From NCBI GenBank assembly GCA_910588565.1, contig CAJUPF010000004.1:1-64000 (forward strand): a stretch of 64,000 bases of DNA, in the 5' to 3' direction. The translations under genes were made by a program, and so were the position numbers. Source of the stretch: an uncultured Lachnospiraceae bacterium (GTDB lineage Bacteria; Bacillota; Clostridia; Lachnospirales; Lachnospiraceae). Positions 32,840 to 40,570 of the stretch are shown piece by piece; the first letter of the stretch is position 1, and each line of letters opens with the position of its first letter. The notes below the pieces were generated by a model that had not been told where the DNA came from, did not search any database, and worked only from the letters and a program-made list of their open reading frames with translations.

Positions 32840-33729
32840 ACCGTATTTTTTGCGGAATCGCATTTTTTATACTAATTCCCATTGTATTTACACTTCTGAT
32901 TCAGGGAAATGGCGATAATTATTTTATTAGCCAGGAATCGGCAGCAGAAATCGGGACAGAGGAAAGCGAGCTTGATGAAGATATTTTAACGGGAATTGTG
33001 GCAAATGAAATTTCCATGGATACAAATAAGGAAGCTATGAAAGCCCAGACTGTCATTGCCCGGACAAACTGTCTTCGCGCAATCGAAATAGGAGAAAACC
33101 TGCCGGAAGGCCTGACCAAAAGTGAAATGCTTAAAATGTGGGGACAGGAAAATTTTTCAGAAAATTTCAGTCTGCTAGAAACCTGTATCAAAGAAACAAG
33201 AGGTGTGACAATGACCTGCGGCGGCTCCTATATCCAGGCTGACTTTCACCGATGCAGCGCAGGGTATACCAGGGACGCAGCAGCTCTCTACGGCAGTGAA
33301 GAATTTCCTTATCTGAAAAGCGCAGATTCCAGAATGGATATTACATCCAAAGAATTTTTAAAAGTTATGTTTTATACACCGGAACAATTTATCCAGAAGG
33401 GCGGTGAAATTTTCTCCGGATTAAGTCCGGAAGATGTATATTCCAAAATTTCCATTACCGGAAAAGATCAGGCGGGTTACGTAACTGAGTTTACCATTGA
33501 CGGCAAACCTTATTCGGGAGAAGAAATCCGGCTTTTATATAACTGGAATTCCTCAGCATTTTCGCTCAAAGAAACGGACGGGAAAATACGTGTTATCACA
33601 AAAGGTATGGGACACGGACTGGGCCTTAGCCTGTATGGGGCGAACCAGCTGGCGTCAGAAGGATATGAATATAAGGATATTCTGAAATATTATTTTGCAG
33701 GAATCGAATTTGTTACGCAATATGATTGA
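32824..33729 (+). CDS. spoIID: Stage II sporulation protein D
   Basis: Membrane-anchored lytic transglycosylase of the mother cell that drives engulfment with SpoIIP and SpoIIM. The 301-residue product has an N-terminal membrane helix (about residues 7-26) and the SpoIID domain: ANEISMDTNKEAMKAQTVIARTN with its catalytic Glu, CGGSYIQADFHRCSAG with zinc-binding cysteines, and GMGHGLGLSLYGANQLA near the end. No Shine-Dalgarno sequence precedes the only possible start codon; see the promoter entry. A SpoIIQ-like gene follows by 66 bases. Confidence 0.93.
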   Translation: MKHFLYRIFCGIAFFILIPIVFTLLIQGNGDNYFISQESAAEIGTEESELDEDILTGIVANEISMDTNKEAMKAQTVIARTNCLRAIEIGENLPEGLTKSEMLKMWGQENFSENFSLLETCIKETRGVTMTCGGSYIQADFHRCSAGYTRDAAALYGSEEFPYLKSADSRMDITSKEFLKVMFYTPEQFIQKGGEIFSGLSPEDVYSKISITGKDQAGYVTEFTIDGKPYSGEEIRLLYNWNSSAFSLKETDGKIRVITKGMGHGLGLSLYGANQLASEGYEYKDILKYYFAGIEFVTQYD

Positions 33730-33795
33730 ATAAAACTCTAAAATACGCACAGACTATAGTCAGCAAATGTTACTGAATGGTAACCGGCAAAAAGA

Positions 33796-34689
33796 ATGAC
33801 TATGGATGGTGATAATATGAGAAGAGGAAATTTTTTTCGGAGAAACCAATATAAAATAGCTGCTGTATGCCTGCTGGCTGCAGTCCTGGGACTTACGGGC
33901 ATGGTAATGCTTCGGGATGGTAAGAAAACAGAGCAAGAACCAGAGCAGCAGACAGTAGCGGAAGAACCCGAAAAAACAGAAACAAAACAGATTGCGCTCA
34001 CAGATACGGAAACGGAAGAACCAATACAAAAACGCCAGACAACAAAAGCTTCTACCGTAATCAAGCCCAAAAAAGATACCACAAAAACAGACACAAAAAC
34101 GGACACAAAAAACACTGTAAAACCAGCAGAAGAAGCAGCGGAAGAAACAGACAGTGAAACGGAAATTGCAGAAGAAATCGCAAAAGAACCAGAAGTAATG
34201 ACAGAGCCAGTTGAACAGCCGGAAACAGTAGAAACCGCTGCACCGCAGCCTGCCGCAGAAGTAGAACTGCATTTTAATACGGATGCCGGACTGCTCTGGC
34301 CGGTAGAAGGCTCTGTGATTCTGGATTACAGTATGGATCAGACCGTATATTTTTCGACTTTAGATCAGTATAAATACAATCCGGCAGTGATTATTTCTGG
34401 AAGTGTCAATGACAAAGTAAAAGCTGCCGCAAATGGGAAAATCACAGATATTTCCACAAATGAAGTAACCGGATGTACGGTTACAATGGATATTGGTGAC
34501 GGCTATACAGCGATTTATGGACAGCTAAAAGAGGTTCCGTATGAAGTCGGTGCCTATCTGGAATCCGGCAATACCATAGGTTTTGTCAGCGAACCTACCA
34601 AATACTATTCCCTGGAAGGAAGCAATCTCTATTTTTCACTGGAAAAAGACGGCGCTCCGGTAGATCCGGTGGAATTCTTTCACGAATAA
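33796..34689 (+). CDS. SpoIIQ-like M23/LytM-fold sporulation protein, catalytic residues lost
   Basis: A 297-residue protein with an N-terminal membrane helix (about residues 20-38), a long Glu/Thr/Lys-rich linker (about 43-150) and a C-terminal LytM fold (about 155-295). Placement after spoIID is the clostridial spoIIQ arrangement; SpoIIQ pairs with SpoIIIAH across the septum. The zinc-ligand His positions are replaced: VIISGSVN where HxGxD is expected and NLYFSL where HxH is expected, so it should be non-enzymatic. An internal ATG at 33817 is a likely alternative start (upstream GGTGAT). Confidence 0.8.
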   Translation: MTMDGDNMRRGNFFRRNQYKIAAVCLLAAVLGLTGMVMLRDGKKTEQEPEQQTVAEEPEKTETKQIALTDTETEEPIQKRQTTKASTVIKPKKDTTKTDTKTDTKNTVKPAEEAAEETDSETEIAEEIAKEPEVMTEPVEQPETVETAAPQPAAEVELHFNTDAGLLWPVEGSVILDYSMDQTVYFSTLDQYKYNPAVIISGSVNDKVKAAANGKITDISTNEVTGCTVTMDIGDGYTAIYGQLKEVPYEVGAYLESGNTIGFVSEPTKYYSLEGSNLYFSLEKDGAPVDPVEFFHE

Positions 34690-34701
34690 ACACTGTAACA
34701 G

Positions 34702-34739
34702 AGGAGCTGTCGGGAAGCCCGATATCTCCTTTGTTTTTT
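34702..34739 (+). terminator. Terminator after the SpoIIQ-like gene
   Basis: Stem with AGGAG/CTCCT and TCGGG/CCCGA segments (34702-34730), then TTTGTTTTTT. Confidence 0.85.
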
Positions 34740-34837
34740 CCGTGATTTCGCTGCAGCTTCCCGGCTACTTCTATTTCATATATATATTCACTATATACTA
34801 CCTATATTTTACAGATTATTTTTATGGAATATTTTTC

Positions 34838-34958
34838 TTGTTTTTTGAGAGTGTGAAACGTATAATAAACGTTAGCTGTGTAACAGTACGAAATTTGCAG
34901 CTGTTTTAGCCCATGTGTGCCTGATAATGGTATTTGGCCTATGAAATACCTTGTTTTT
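34838..34958 (+). ncRNA. Candidate small RNA with its own promoter and terminator
   Basis: TTGTTT (34838-34843), 17-base spacer and TATAAT (34861-34866) predict a start near 34872. About 85 bases later GGTATTT (34929-34935) pairs with AAATACC (34944-34950), followed by TTGTTTTT. Between them AGCTG (34874-34878) pairs with CAGCT (34898-34902). No ORF of useful length is inside. It lies in an otherwise empty gap of about 400 bases before the GIY-YIG gene. No known RNA family is recognised. Confidence 0.4.
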
Positions 34959-35035
34959 CGCAATAGTCTGATACTCCAGGATTGAAAACGCATCCAATAG
35001 TACACAATACGGCAGGAACAGCAACTTAATTTTCT

Positions 35036-35066
35036 ATTACAGTTTACCCGGAGGCTAAACTGTAAA
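35036..35066 (+). promoter_or_regulatory. Hairpin upstream of the GIY-YIG gene
   Basis: TTACAGTTTA and TAAACTGTAA form a perfect 10-bp stem with CCCGGAGGC in the loop. It belongs to the TAACAG-type words; it may be a terminator or a leader structure. Confidence 0.4.
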
Positions 35067-35095
35067 ATTGATTGTGCATCAGGACGGTAAGCCTT

Positions 35096-35383
35096 ATGAA
35101 TAAACAGACAGAGATCAATTATACATATATTGTAGAGTGCAGCGACGGAACCTATTACACCGGATGGACGAATAATATCAGACAGCGGATTTTGGCACAC
35201 AATTCCAAAAAAGGTGCAAAATATACCCGTTCCCGAACGCCAGTAAAACTGGTTTATTTAGAGAAAGCAGACACCAAACAGGAGGCAATGCGGCGTGAAG
35301 CACAGATTAAACAGCTAAACAGAAACGAAAAGGAACAGCTAATCAAACAGAGAAAGGATTTTTATGGAAACAGTCAGATTTGA
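35096..35383 (+). CDS. GIY-YIG domain protein (UPF0213/YhbQ-like)
   Basis: A 95-residue single-domain GIY-YIG protein. It has YTYIVECSDGTYYTGWTNNI (the GIY/YIG strands), RILAHNSKKGAKYTRSRTP with the catalytic Arg, and EAMRREAQIKQL with the metal-binding Glu. Stand-alone members act on nucleic acids, but their cellular role is unclear. I prefer the ATG at 35096; a TTG at 35072 extends the frame by eight residues. The 3' end overlaps the DEAD-box helicase start by 20 bases, indicating co-expression. Confidence 0.88.
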   Translation: MNKQTEINYTYIVECSDGTYYTGWTNNIRQRILAHNSKKGAKYTRSRTPVKLVYLEKADTKQEAMRREAQIKQLNRNEKEQLIKQRKDFYGNSQI

Positions 35384-36962
35384 TGAACTGGGGCTAATGC
35401 CCCAGATTTTACGCGGCATTGAGGAGATGGGATTTGAAGAAACCACACCGATTCAGGCACAGGCTATCCCTATGGTAATGAGCGGGATTGATGTAATCGG
35501 ACAGGCTCAGACCGGAACCGGCAAAACAGCAGCATTCGGTATTCCACTCCTGCAGAAAACCGACCCTTCTTACAAAAAAACACAGGCACTGATTTTATCC
35601 CCCACAAGGGAACTTGCCATCCAGGTTGCAGAAGAGCTTCGCAATCTTGGAAAATATCTCCATGGCGTCAAAATTCTGCCCGTCTATGGCGGACAGGATA
35701 TCACGAAACAGATTCGCTCCTTAAAGGGGGGCGTTCAGGTAATCGTAGGCACCCCCGGACGTATTATGGATCATCTCCGCAGAAAAACCATACGCTGCGA
35801 GGACGTACACACAATTGTACTTGATGAAGCAGATGAAATGCTGAACATGGGCTTTCGCGAAGATATCGAAACGATCCTGGAATACATTCCCCAAGAGCGC
35901 CAGACCGTTCTTTTTTCCGCAACCATGCCAAAGCCAATTCTGGAAATCACCAAAAAATACCAGCACGATGCAGTTACGATCAAAGTTGTAAAAAAAGAAC
36001 TGACCGTATCCAATATCGAACAATATTATTTTGATGTAAAGCGAAAAGACAAGACAGATGTATTGTCCAGGCTCTTAGATTATTACAATCCAAAAGGCTC
36101 GATTGTATTTTGCAACACCAAGCGAATGGTAGATGAGCTTGCAAGAGAACTGACGCTCCGCGGATATTTCGCAGAAGGCCTTCATGGCGATATGAAACAG
36201 GCGCAGCGGGATCGTGTTATGGCAAATTTCCGAAAAGGAAAAACTGATATTTTAATCGCTACGGACGTAGCGGCAAGGGGACTTGACATCGATGATGTGG
36301 AAGCCGTATTCAATTACGATATTCCCCAGGACGATGAATATTATGTACACCGCATAGGCCGGACCGGACGTGCAGGAAGAACCGGAAAAGCATTCAGCTT
36401 TGTCAAGGGCAAAGAAGTATATAAACTAAAAGATATTATGCGCTACTGCAAAACAAAAATCTACGCCCAGCCAATCCCTTCCTCTGCGGATGTAGCGCAG
36501 ATCAAAGCCGAAAAGATCATGGACAATATTGCAACCATTATCGAAGAAGAAGATCTTCGAAGCATGATCAATTTTATTGAAAAACAAATCAATGAATCGG
36601 ATTATACGGCAATGGATATCGCAGCTGCATTCCTGAAACAGGAACTTGGCGAAACAGGCTCCGGAACAACCGGCTACAAAGCCGGCGGCAGCTATAGCTT
36701 CGGGGATACTGGGGCAGAAGAGGGCATGGTACGTCTCTTTATCAATATTGGAAAAAAACAGAAAATAAAAACAGGAGATATCTTAGGGGCCGTTGCCGGG
36801 GAATCCGGGATACCTGGAGATGTTGTAGGCGCAATTGATATGTATGATAAATTCACCTTCGTGGAAGTTCCCCAGGAACATGCCAATCAGGTGTTAGCAT
36901 CCATGAAACGTGTGAAGATCAAAGGAAAAGATATTCATATCGAACCTGCAAACAGCAGATAG
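35364..36962 (+). CDS. DEAD-box RNA helicase with DbpA RNA-binding domain
   Basis: A 532-residue helicase of the CshA/DeaD group, acting in ribosome assembly, RNA decay and cold response. Visible motifs: Q motif ETTPIQAQAIP, motif I AQTGTGKTA, motif II VLDEADE, SAT in LFSATMP, and motif VI HRIGRTGRAG. The C-terminal region (about residues 455-528) is a DbpA-type RNA recognition fold (RLFINIGKKQKIKTGDILGAV). RBS AAAGGA lies within the upstream GIY-YIG gene. Complete. Confidence 0.93.
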   Translation: METVRFDELGLMPQILRGIEEMGFEETTPIQAQAIPMVMSGIDVIGQAQTGTGKTAAFGIPLLQKTDPSYKKTQALILSPTRELAIQVAEELRNLGKYLHGVKILPVYGGQDITKQIRSLKGGVQVIVGTPGRIMDHLRRKTIRCEDVHTIVLDEADEMLNMGFREDIETILEYIPQERQTVLFSATMPKPILEITKKYQHDAVTIKVVKKELTVSNIEQYYFDVKRKDKTDVLSRLLDYYNPKGSIVFCNTKRMVDELARELTLRGYFAEGLHGDMKQAQRDRVMANFRKGKTDILIATDVAARGLDIDDVEAVFNYDIPQDDEYYVHRIGRTGRAGRTGKAFSFVKGKEVYKLKDIMRYCKTKIYAQPIPSSADVAQIKAEKIMDNIATIIEEEDLRSMINFIEKQINESDYTAMDIAAAFLKQELGETGSGTTGYKAGGSYSFGDTGAEEGMVRLFINIGKKQKIKTGDILGAVAGESGIPGDVVGAIDMYDKFTFVEVPQEHANQVLASMKRVKIKGKDIHIEPANSR

Positions 36963-36995
36963 GATTTTCCAATATCATAACAATATAAAAAATGA

Positions 36996-37028
36996 GCCTG
37001 CCGGAATGCAGTTGGCATTCCGGCAGGC
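36996..37028. terminator. Bidirectional terminator
   Basis: A 14-bp perfect stem (GCCTGCCGGAATGC at 36996-37009, inverse at 37015-37028) between the convergent helicase and deacetylase genes. Confidence 0.8.
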
Positions 37029-37039
37029 CGTTTATATTC

Positions 37040-38062
37040 TTATTTAATATCTGAAAGCGAACCAAATGTATACCCCATCTCTTCCCATTTTGTCAGCAGA
37101 TCATCCATAATTTCAGCATTTGTTTTTGAAGTGCTGTGCAGCAATACGATTGCCCCTGGATGAACGCGTGTCAGAAGTTTATCATACGCTTCCTCATGGG
37201 TTGGCTGGTTATCATCCAGCCAGTCTACATAGGCAAGGCTCCAGAAAAATGTCTTATAGCCAAGCTGTTTTGCAAGATTCAGGTTCCATGCATTATATTG
37301 ACCGGAAGGCGGACGGTAATAAAGAAGCATTTCCTCGCCGGTAATTTCTTTATAGAGATTAGCTACCTGATCCACTTCTTTCTGAAATGACGCGATATCA
37401 TTAATTTCTTCCATATCCGGATGATCATACATATGATTCGCTACAATATGCCCTTCTTCCCACATCCGTTTTACTAGATCAGGATTTGTCTCAAGGAAAT
37501 TTCCTACGACAAAAAAAGCAGCTTCGGCATTATGCTTTTTCAAAGCGTCCAGAATTTTTCCTGTATTACCGTTTTCATACCCGGTATCAAAGGTAATATA
37601 TATTACTTTTTCACTGGTATCCCCGGTATAATACGCATTATATTTCCTCAAATCTTCCGCACTGGCGTTTCCAACAGGAATCTCACCTTCACTGCCAAAT
37701 GAAAGTCCCCAGTCTGACGATTCATTTGATATTTCTTCTGTAGCAAAATCAGCAGACACAGTTGCTGCCTTTGGCTGCTCCGATTCTGTTTCATTCTCCG
37801 TATTATCTTCGGATACATTTGCTTCTTGAGTCTCAGATTTCGCATTTTCTTCATTTTGATCCATTTGTTCGGATTCTGTTTCTGTATCAGTCTCTGTTTC
37901 CAGTTCTATTTCCTGTACTGAACTTGTTGTTACTTCCTCTGTATCTTTCATCTTTGCTGAAGCAATTGTATCAACAGCCCCCGGATTTATGCCACAGGAT
38001 ATCATTGTCATCGACAAAGCAAGCAATGCTGTTAGTATAAACAATACTTTCTTATTAATCAT
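37040..38062 (-). CDS. Polysaccharide deacetylase lipoprotein (PdaA/PdaV-like)
   Basis: A 340-residue exported peptidoglycan deacetylase. It has a lipoprotein signal (lipobox ISC at about residues 21-23), a Glu/Thr-rich linker (about 40-130), then the NodB domain: TFDTGYENGNT with the catalytic and metal Asp, NHMYDHPDM (HxxxxH metal site), RPPSGQYN and IVLLHS. The TGYENG pattern is that of PdaA-type N-acetylmuramic acid deacetylases. It is divergent from an ECF sigma/RsiV-like pair; in C. difficile a similar deacetylase (PdaV) gives lysozyme resistance under sigma-V. Its promoter here looks sigma-A type. Confidence 0.88.
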   Translation of the reverse strand: MINKKVLFILTALLALSMTMISCGINPGAVDTIASAKMKDTEEVTTSSVQEIELETETDTETESEQMDQNEENAKSETQEANVSEDNTENETESEQPKAATVSADFATEEISNESSDWGLSFGSEGEIPVGNASAEDLRKYNAYYTGDTSEKVIYITFDTGYENGNTGKILDALKKHNAEAAFFVVGNFLETNPDLVKRMWEEGHIVANHMYDHPDMEEINDIASFQKEVDQVANLYKEITGEEMLLYYRPPSGQYNAWNLNLAKQLGYKTFFWSLAYVDWLDDNQPTHEEAYDKLLTRVHPGAIVLLHSTSKTNAEIMDDLLTKWEEMGYTFGSLSDIK

Positions 38063-38089
38063 TTGTATTTCTCCTTTTTATCCACAGGT

Positions 38090-38118
38090 ATTATAATTTG
38101 ATCTTTGATAAATTTCAA
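38090..38118 (-). promoter_or_regulatory. Sigma-A promoter of the deacetylase gene
   Basis: Minus-strand TTGAAA (38113-38118), 17-base spacer, TATAAT (38090-38095), about 30 bases before the start codon. Confidence 0.7.
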
Positions 38119-38160
38119 GTATAATTTGAAAAGTATACAATGAATATAATCCAATTAGTT

Positions 38161-38331
38161 ACATTTCTCCCTTTTCGGGATTTTGTTCCCATGCCTTTAC
38201 ATAATTATCCATAAATACGGTGCGGCCAAGTTGAATTTTGCGTTCATGGAGGGCGTCTATCAGAAATTCCGTGACGAGGTTATCATACCGCTGGGAACGG
38301 TCACTCTGCGGGCTGACTGAAACCGACCTTA
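38161..38331 (-). pseudogene. 3' remnant of an unidentified gene
   Basis: On the minus strand an open stretch of about 56 codons ends at TAA 38158-38160 and starts after an in-frame TGA, with no start codon or RBS. The peptide has ordinary protein composition (for example RYDNLVTEFLIDALHERK and TVFMDNYVKAWEQ). CTC, GTC and CGC codons are more common than in neighbouring genes, which suggests foreign origin. I do not recognise the family. It lies between the deacetylase and the ECF sigma gene and its 5' side abuts the ECF promoter. Confidence 0.4.
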
Positions 38332-38348
38332 ACTTTTTTCAACCCATA

Positions 38349-38377
38349 TGAAACTTTCTGCCGCCAAGAAATGTCTA
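38349..38377 (+). promoter_or_regulatory. ECF-type (sigma-V-like) promoter of the sigma factor gene
   Basis: TGAAAC (38349-38354), 17-base spacer, TGTCTA (38372-38377), close to the TGAAAC/CGTCTA pattern of sigma-V/X/W promoters. It precedes the sigma gene itself, implying positive autoregulation. Confidence 0.7.
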
Positions 38378-38401
38378 ATCTATAAGGAGGTGAAAAATTC
38401 C

Positions 38402-38893
38402 ATGTTTTTTCCGGAAAAAAATAAAAACTTACAAAAGATTGAACAGCTTCTGCTGGAAAACTACAACAGCTATTATCGTCTCGCATACAGTTACGTACAT
38501 AATGAAGCAGACGCATTCGACATCGTCCAGACCGGCGCCTGTAAAGCAATATCAAACAGCAGCTCATTAAAGAAAAAAGAATTTGCAGCAACCTGGATCT
38601 ACCGCATTATGCTTAATGAAATTTTCCGTTTTATCCAACAGGGAACCTGTATTTCACTGGATGAAATCGGTATGGAAGAAGGCAAAAAAGATCAGTATGA
38701 AGACATTGACTTAAAACGGGCATTGGACAATATGCAGCCGAAAGACAAAGCCGTTATCGAACTGAAATATTTTGAAGAATTGACGTTTGAAGAAATAGCA
38801 GAAATCCTTGAAGAAAATATAAATACCATCAAAAGCCGTCTGTACCGTGGTTTAAAAAAACTAAAACTGGAATTATCTGATACATCACAATAG
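38402..38893 (+). CDS. ECF sigma factor, SigV-like
   Basis: A 163-residue extracytoplasmic-function sigma factor. Region 2 (about residues 20-75; YYRLAYSYVHNEADAFDIVQ) binds the -10 and core polymerase; region 4 (about 105-160; LKYFEELTFEEIAEILEENINTIKSRLYRGLKKL) binds the -35. The ATG at 38402 has AAGGAGGTGA eight bases before it. It is followed 24 bases later by an RsiV-like anti-sigma factor, the sigV-rsiV arrangement of lysozyme response in Firmicutes. A matching ECF promoter lies upstream. Confidence 0.9.
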   Translation: MFFPEKNKNLQKIEQLLLENYNSYYRLAYSYVHNEADAFDIVQTGACKAISNSSSLKKKEFAATWIYRIMLNEIFRFIQQGTCISLDEIGMEEGKKDQYEDIDLKRALDNMQPKDKAVIELKYFEELTFEEIAEILEENINTIKSRLYRGLKKLKLELSDTSQ

Positions 38894-38917
38894 AAGCTAG
38901 TAAGGAGGGTGTATAAA

Positions 38918-39796
38918 ATGGATCAGGAAAAAATGCAGAACTTAAAAGATTCCTACAAACAAATTCAAATGACAAAGGAGCAGGTGGAACAAATGAAAAA
39001 AAATATATCAAACGCTAAAAAAACAACAGCAGGAAAAAATATGCGCAGAGCCAGATGGATTGCGGCAGCAGCAGCAATTGCAGCGATTTTAATTCTTCCT
39101 CCGAATATTTCAAAAGAGGCCGCTTATGCCATGAGCAGCATTCCTATTGTAGGCAGGCTGGTAGATGCCGTAACGTTCCGGAATTACCAATATGAAGACG
39201 ACAGGCACAGTGCAGATGTTACTGTACCGGAACTGATCGCAGAAGACGCAACAGATGTTGAAATCCTGAAAAAGACCACAGATGAGATCAATCAGGAGAT
39301 CAAAGAAATCACCGATAAAATTGTAGAAGAATTTGAGACAAATATGAAAGATCAGGAAGGCTATCAGGATATTATTGTCAATTATGAAACAATTGCTGTA
39401 AAAGAAGATTATTTTACGTTAAAATTAATCTGCTACCAGGGAGCGGGAAGCGGCGCTGAATGGGACTATTTTTACACAATAGACTTAAAAACCGGAGAGC
39501 GGATTCTTCTGAAGGATCTTTTCAAAGAAAATGAGGACTACATTACTGCCATTAGCGAAAATATCAAAAAACAAATGAAAGAGCAAATGGAACAAGATGA
39601 AAATATCTATTATTGGCTGGATGATGAAATAGAAGAGTGGAACTTTAAACAGATTACAGACGAAACTTCATTCTATCTGAATGAAAATGGAAACATTGTT
39701 ATCTGCTTTAACGAAGGCGATGTTGCGCCGATGTATATGGGTTGCGTGGAATTTGAGATTTCAGATAAAACCGTAGATCAGATGAGAAAGAAATAA
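38918..39796 (+). CDS. RsiV-like anti-sigma factor (DUF3298 domain)
   Basis: A 292-residue membrane protein. Residues about 1-47 are a cytosolic segment that would hold the sigma factor; a helix (about 48-66) crosses the membrane; the outer part has an N-terminal helical DUF4163-like region and a C-terminal DUF3298 domain (about 180-290), as in RsiV, the lysozyme receptor whose cleavage frees sigma-V. Lysozyme binding by this protein is inferred. It is co-transcribed with the sigma gene. ATG with GGAGGGTG upstream. Confidence 0.85.
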   Translation: MDQEKMQNLKDSYKQIQMTKEQVEQMKKNISNAKKTTAGKNMRRARWIAAAAAIAAILILPPNISKEAAYAMSSIPIVGRLVDAVTFRNYQYEDDRHSADVTVPELIAEDATDVEILKKTTDEINQEIKEITDKIVEEFETNMKDQEGYQDIIVNYETIAVKEDYFTLKLICYQGAGSGAEWDYFYTIDLKTGERILLKDLFKENEDYITAISENIKKQMKEQMEQDENIYYWLDDEIEEWNFKQITDETSFYLNENGNIVICFNEGDVAPMYMGCVEFEISDKTVDQMRKK

Positions 39797-39804
39797 GACA
39801 GAAA

Positions 39805-39839
39805 ATATCCCCATAAGAATCAATTTCTTATGGGGATAT
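39805..39839. terminator. Bidirectional terminator
   Basis: A 14- to 15-bp stem (ATATCCCCATAAGA and inverse) between the convergent anti-sigma and MerR genes. Confidence 0.8.
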
Positions 39840-39845
39840 CTTATC

Positions 39846-40454
39846 CTATGTAGTCGTAGTGGTCACTTCTTTTTTTGCAAACAAACGACGGGCTTCTTTC
39901 TTCTTGGCTCTGCCTTTTAATTTCTTGCCATGCAGTTCCCGAATCGCCGCATCCAGTTTGCGGAAGCGTTCTTCCTCCTGCTCATCCTGTTCCCGCATCA
40001 GGTAATTCATCTCCTTTAATACACGGTCGCCGACATGTTCGCCCACTTCTCTGCCGAGATCCTCATTATTCTCTGCCAGGGCTTCTTTTACAATTCCGCT
40101 CATTAAAATACGGAACTGCGCCATCTTTTCTTCCGGGGATGCATACCCCGTATGATTGTCAGCTGCAGGATGACTGGCGTTTTTCTCCACCAGGGCCGCA
40201 TTGGTAAGATCGGCGGCTTCCTCTGGATTCTTCCCGCTGTGGATTACCAGCTTAATTGCTTTTAACTGGTATCCCTGTTCTTTTAACTCTTTTATCTTAA
40301 GGAATTGCTGTATGTTCTCATTTGTATAATAGCGATGCCCCATTTCATTTCGGGGAATTTCGAGTTCCAGCTCTTCTTCCCAGTAACGCAAAACGTGTGC
40401 TTCTACATTTACCAGATTTGCGGCATCAGAAATCATATAACGTAGCTTGTCCAT
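39846..40454 (-). CDS. MerR family transcriptional regulator
   Basis: A 202-residue regulator with an N-terminal MerR winged helix (about residues 5-72; YMISDAANLVNVEAHVLRYWEEELELEIPRNEMGHRYY) followed by a Lys/Glu-rich region predicted to be coiled-coil, and a basic Lys/Arg tail (about 175-195). No ligand-binding domain or metal-binding cysteines are seen, so it is not a classical metal sensor. GGAGG precedes the ATG. Target genes are unknown. Confidence 0.85.
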   Translation of the reverse strand: MDKLRYMISDAANLVNVEAHVLRYWEEELELEIPRNEMGHRYYTNENIQQFLKIKELKEQGYQLKAIKLVIHSGKNPEEAADLTNAALVEKNASHPAADNHTGYASPEEKMAQFRILMSGIVKEALAENNEDLGREVGEHVGDRVLKEMNYLMREQDEQEEERFRKLDAAIRELHGKKLKGRAKKKEARRLFAKKEVTTTTT

Positions 40455-40570
40455 ATACTGCCTCCTTCCTCTGGCCTCAAAAGAAACCTGATTCTCTCTA
40501 TTTCATTATAGAAGAGAATAGAACAATTCGCAATGAATTTTGGTCGGGCAGTTTTGACAGGATTCTCGGA

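Noticed and set aside
33760..34272. Minus-strand open frame opposite the SpoIIQ-like linker
   Set aside because: Cys/Phe-rich translation arises from the Glu/Thr/Lys-rich linker read backwards.
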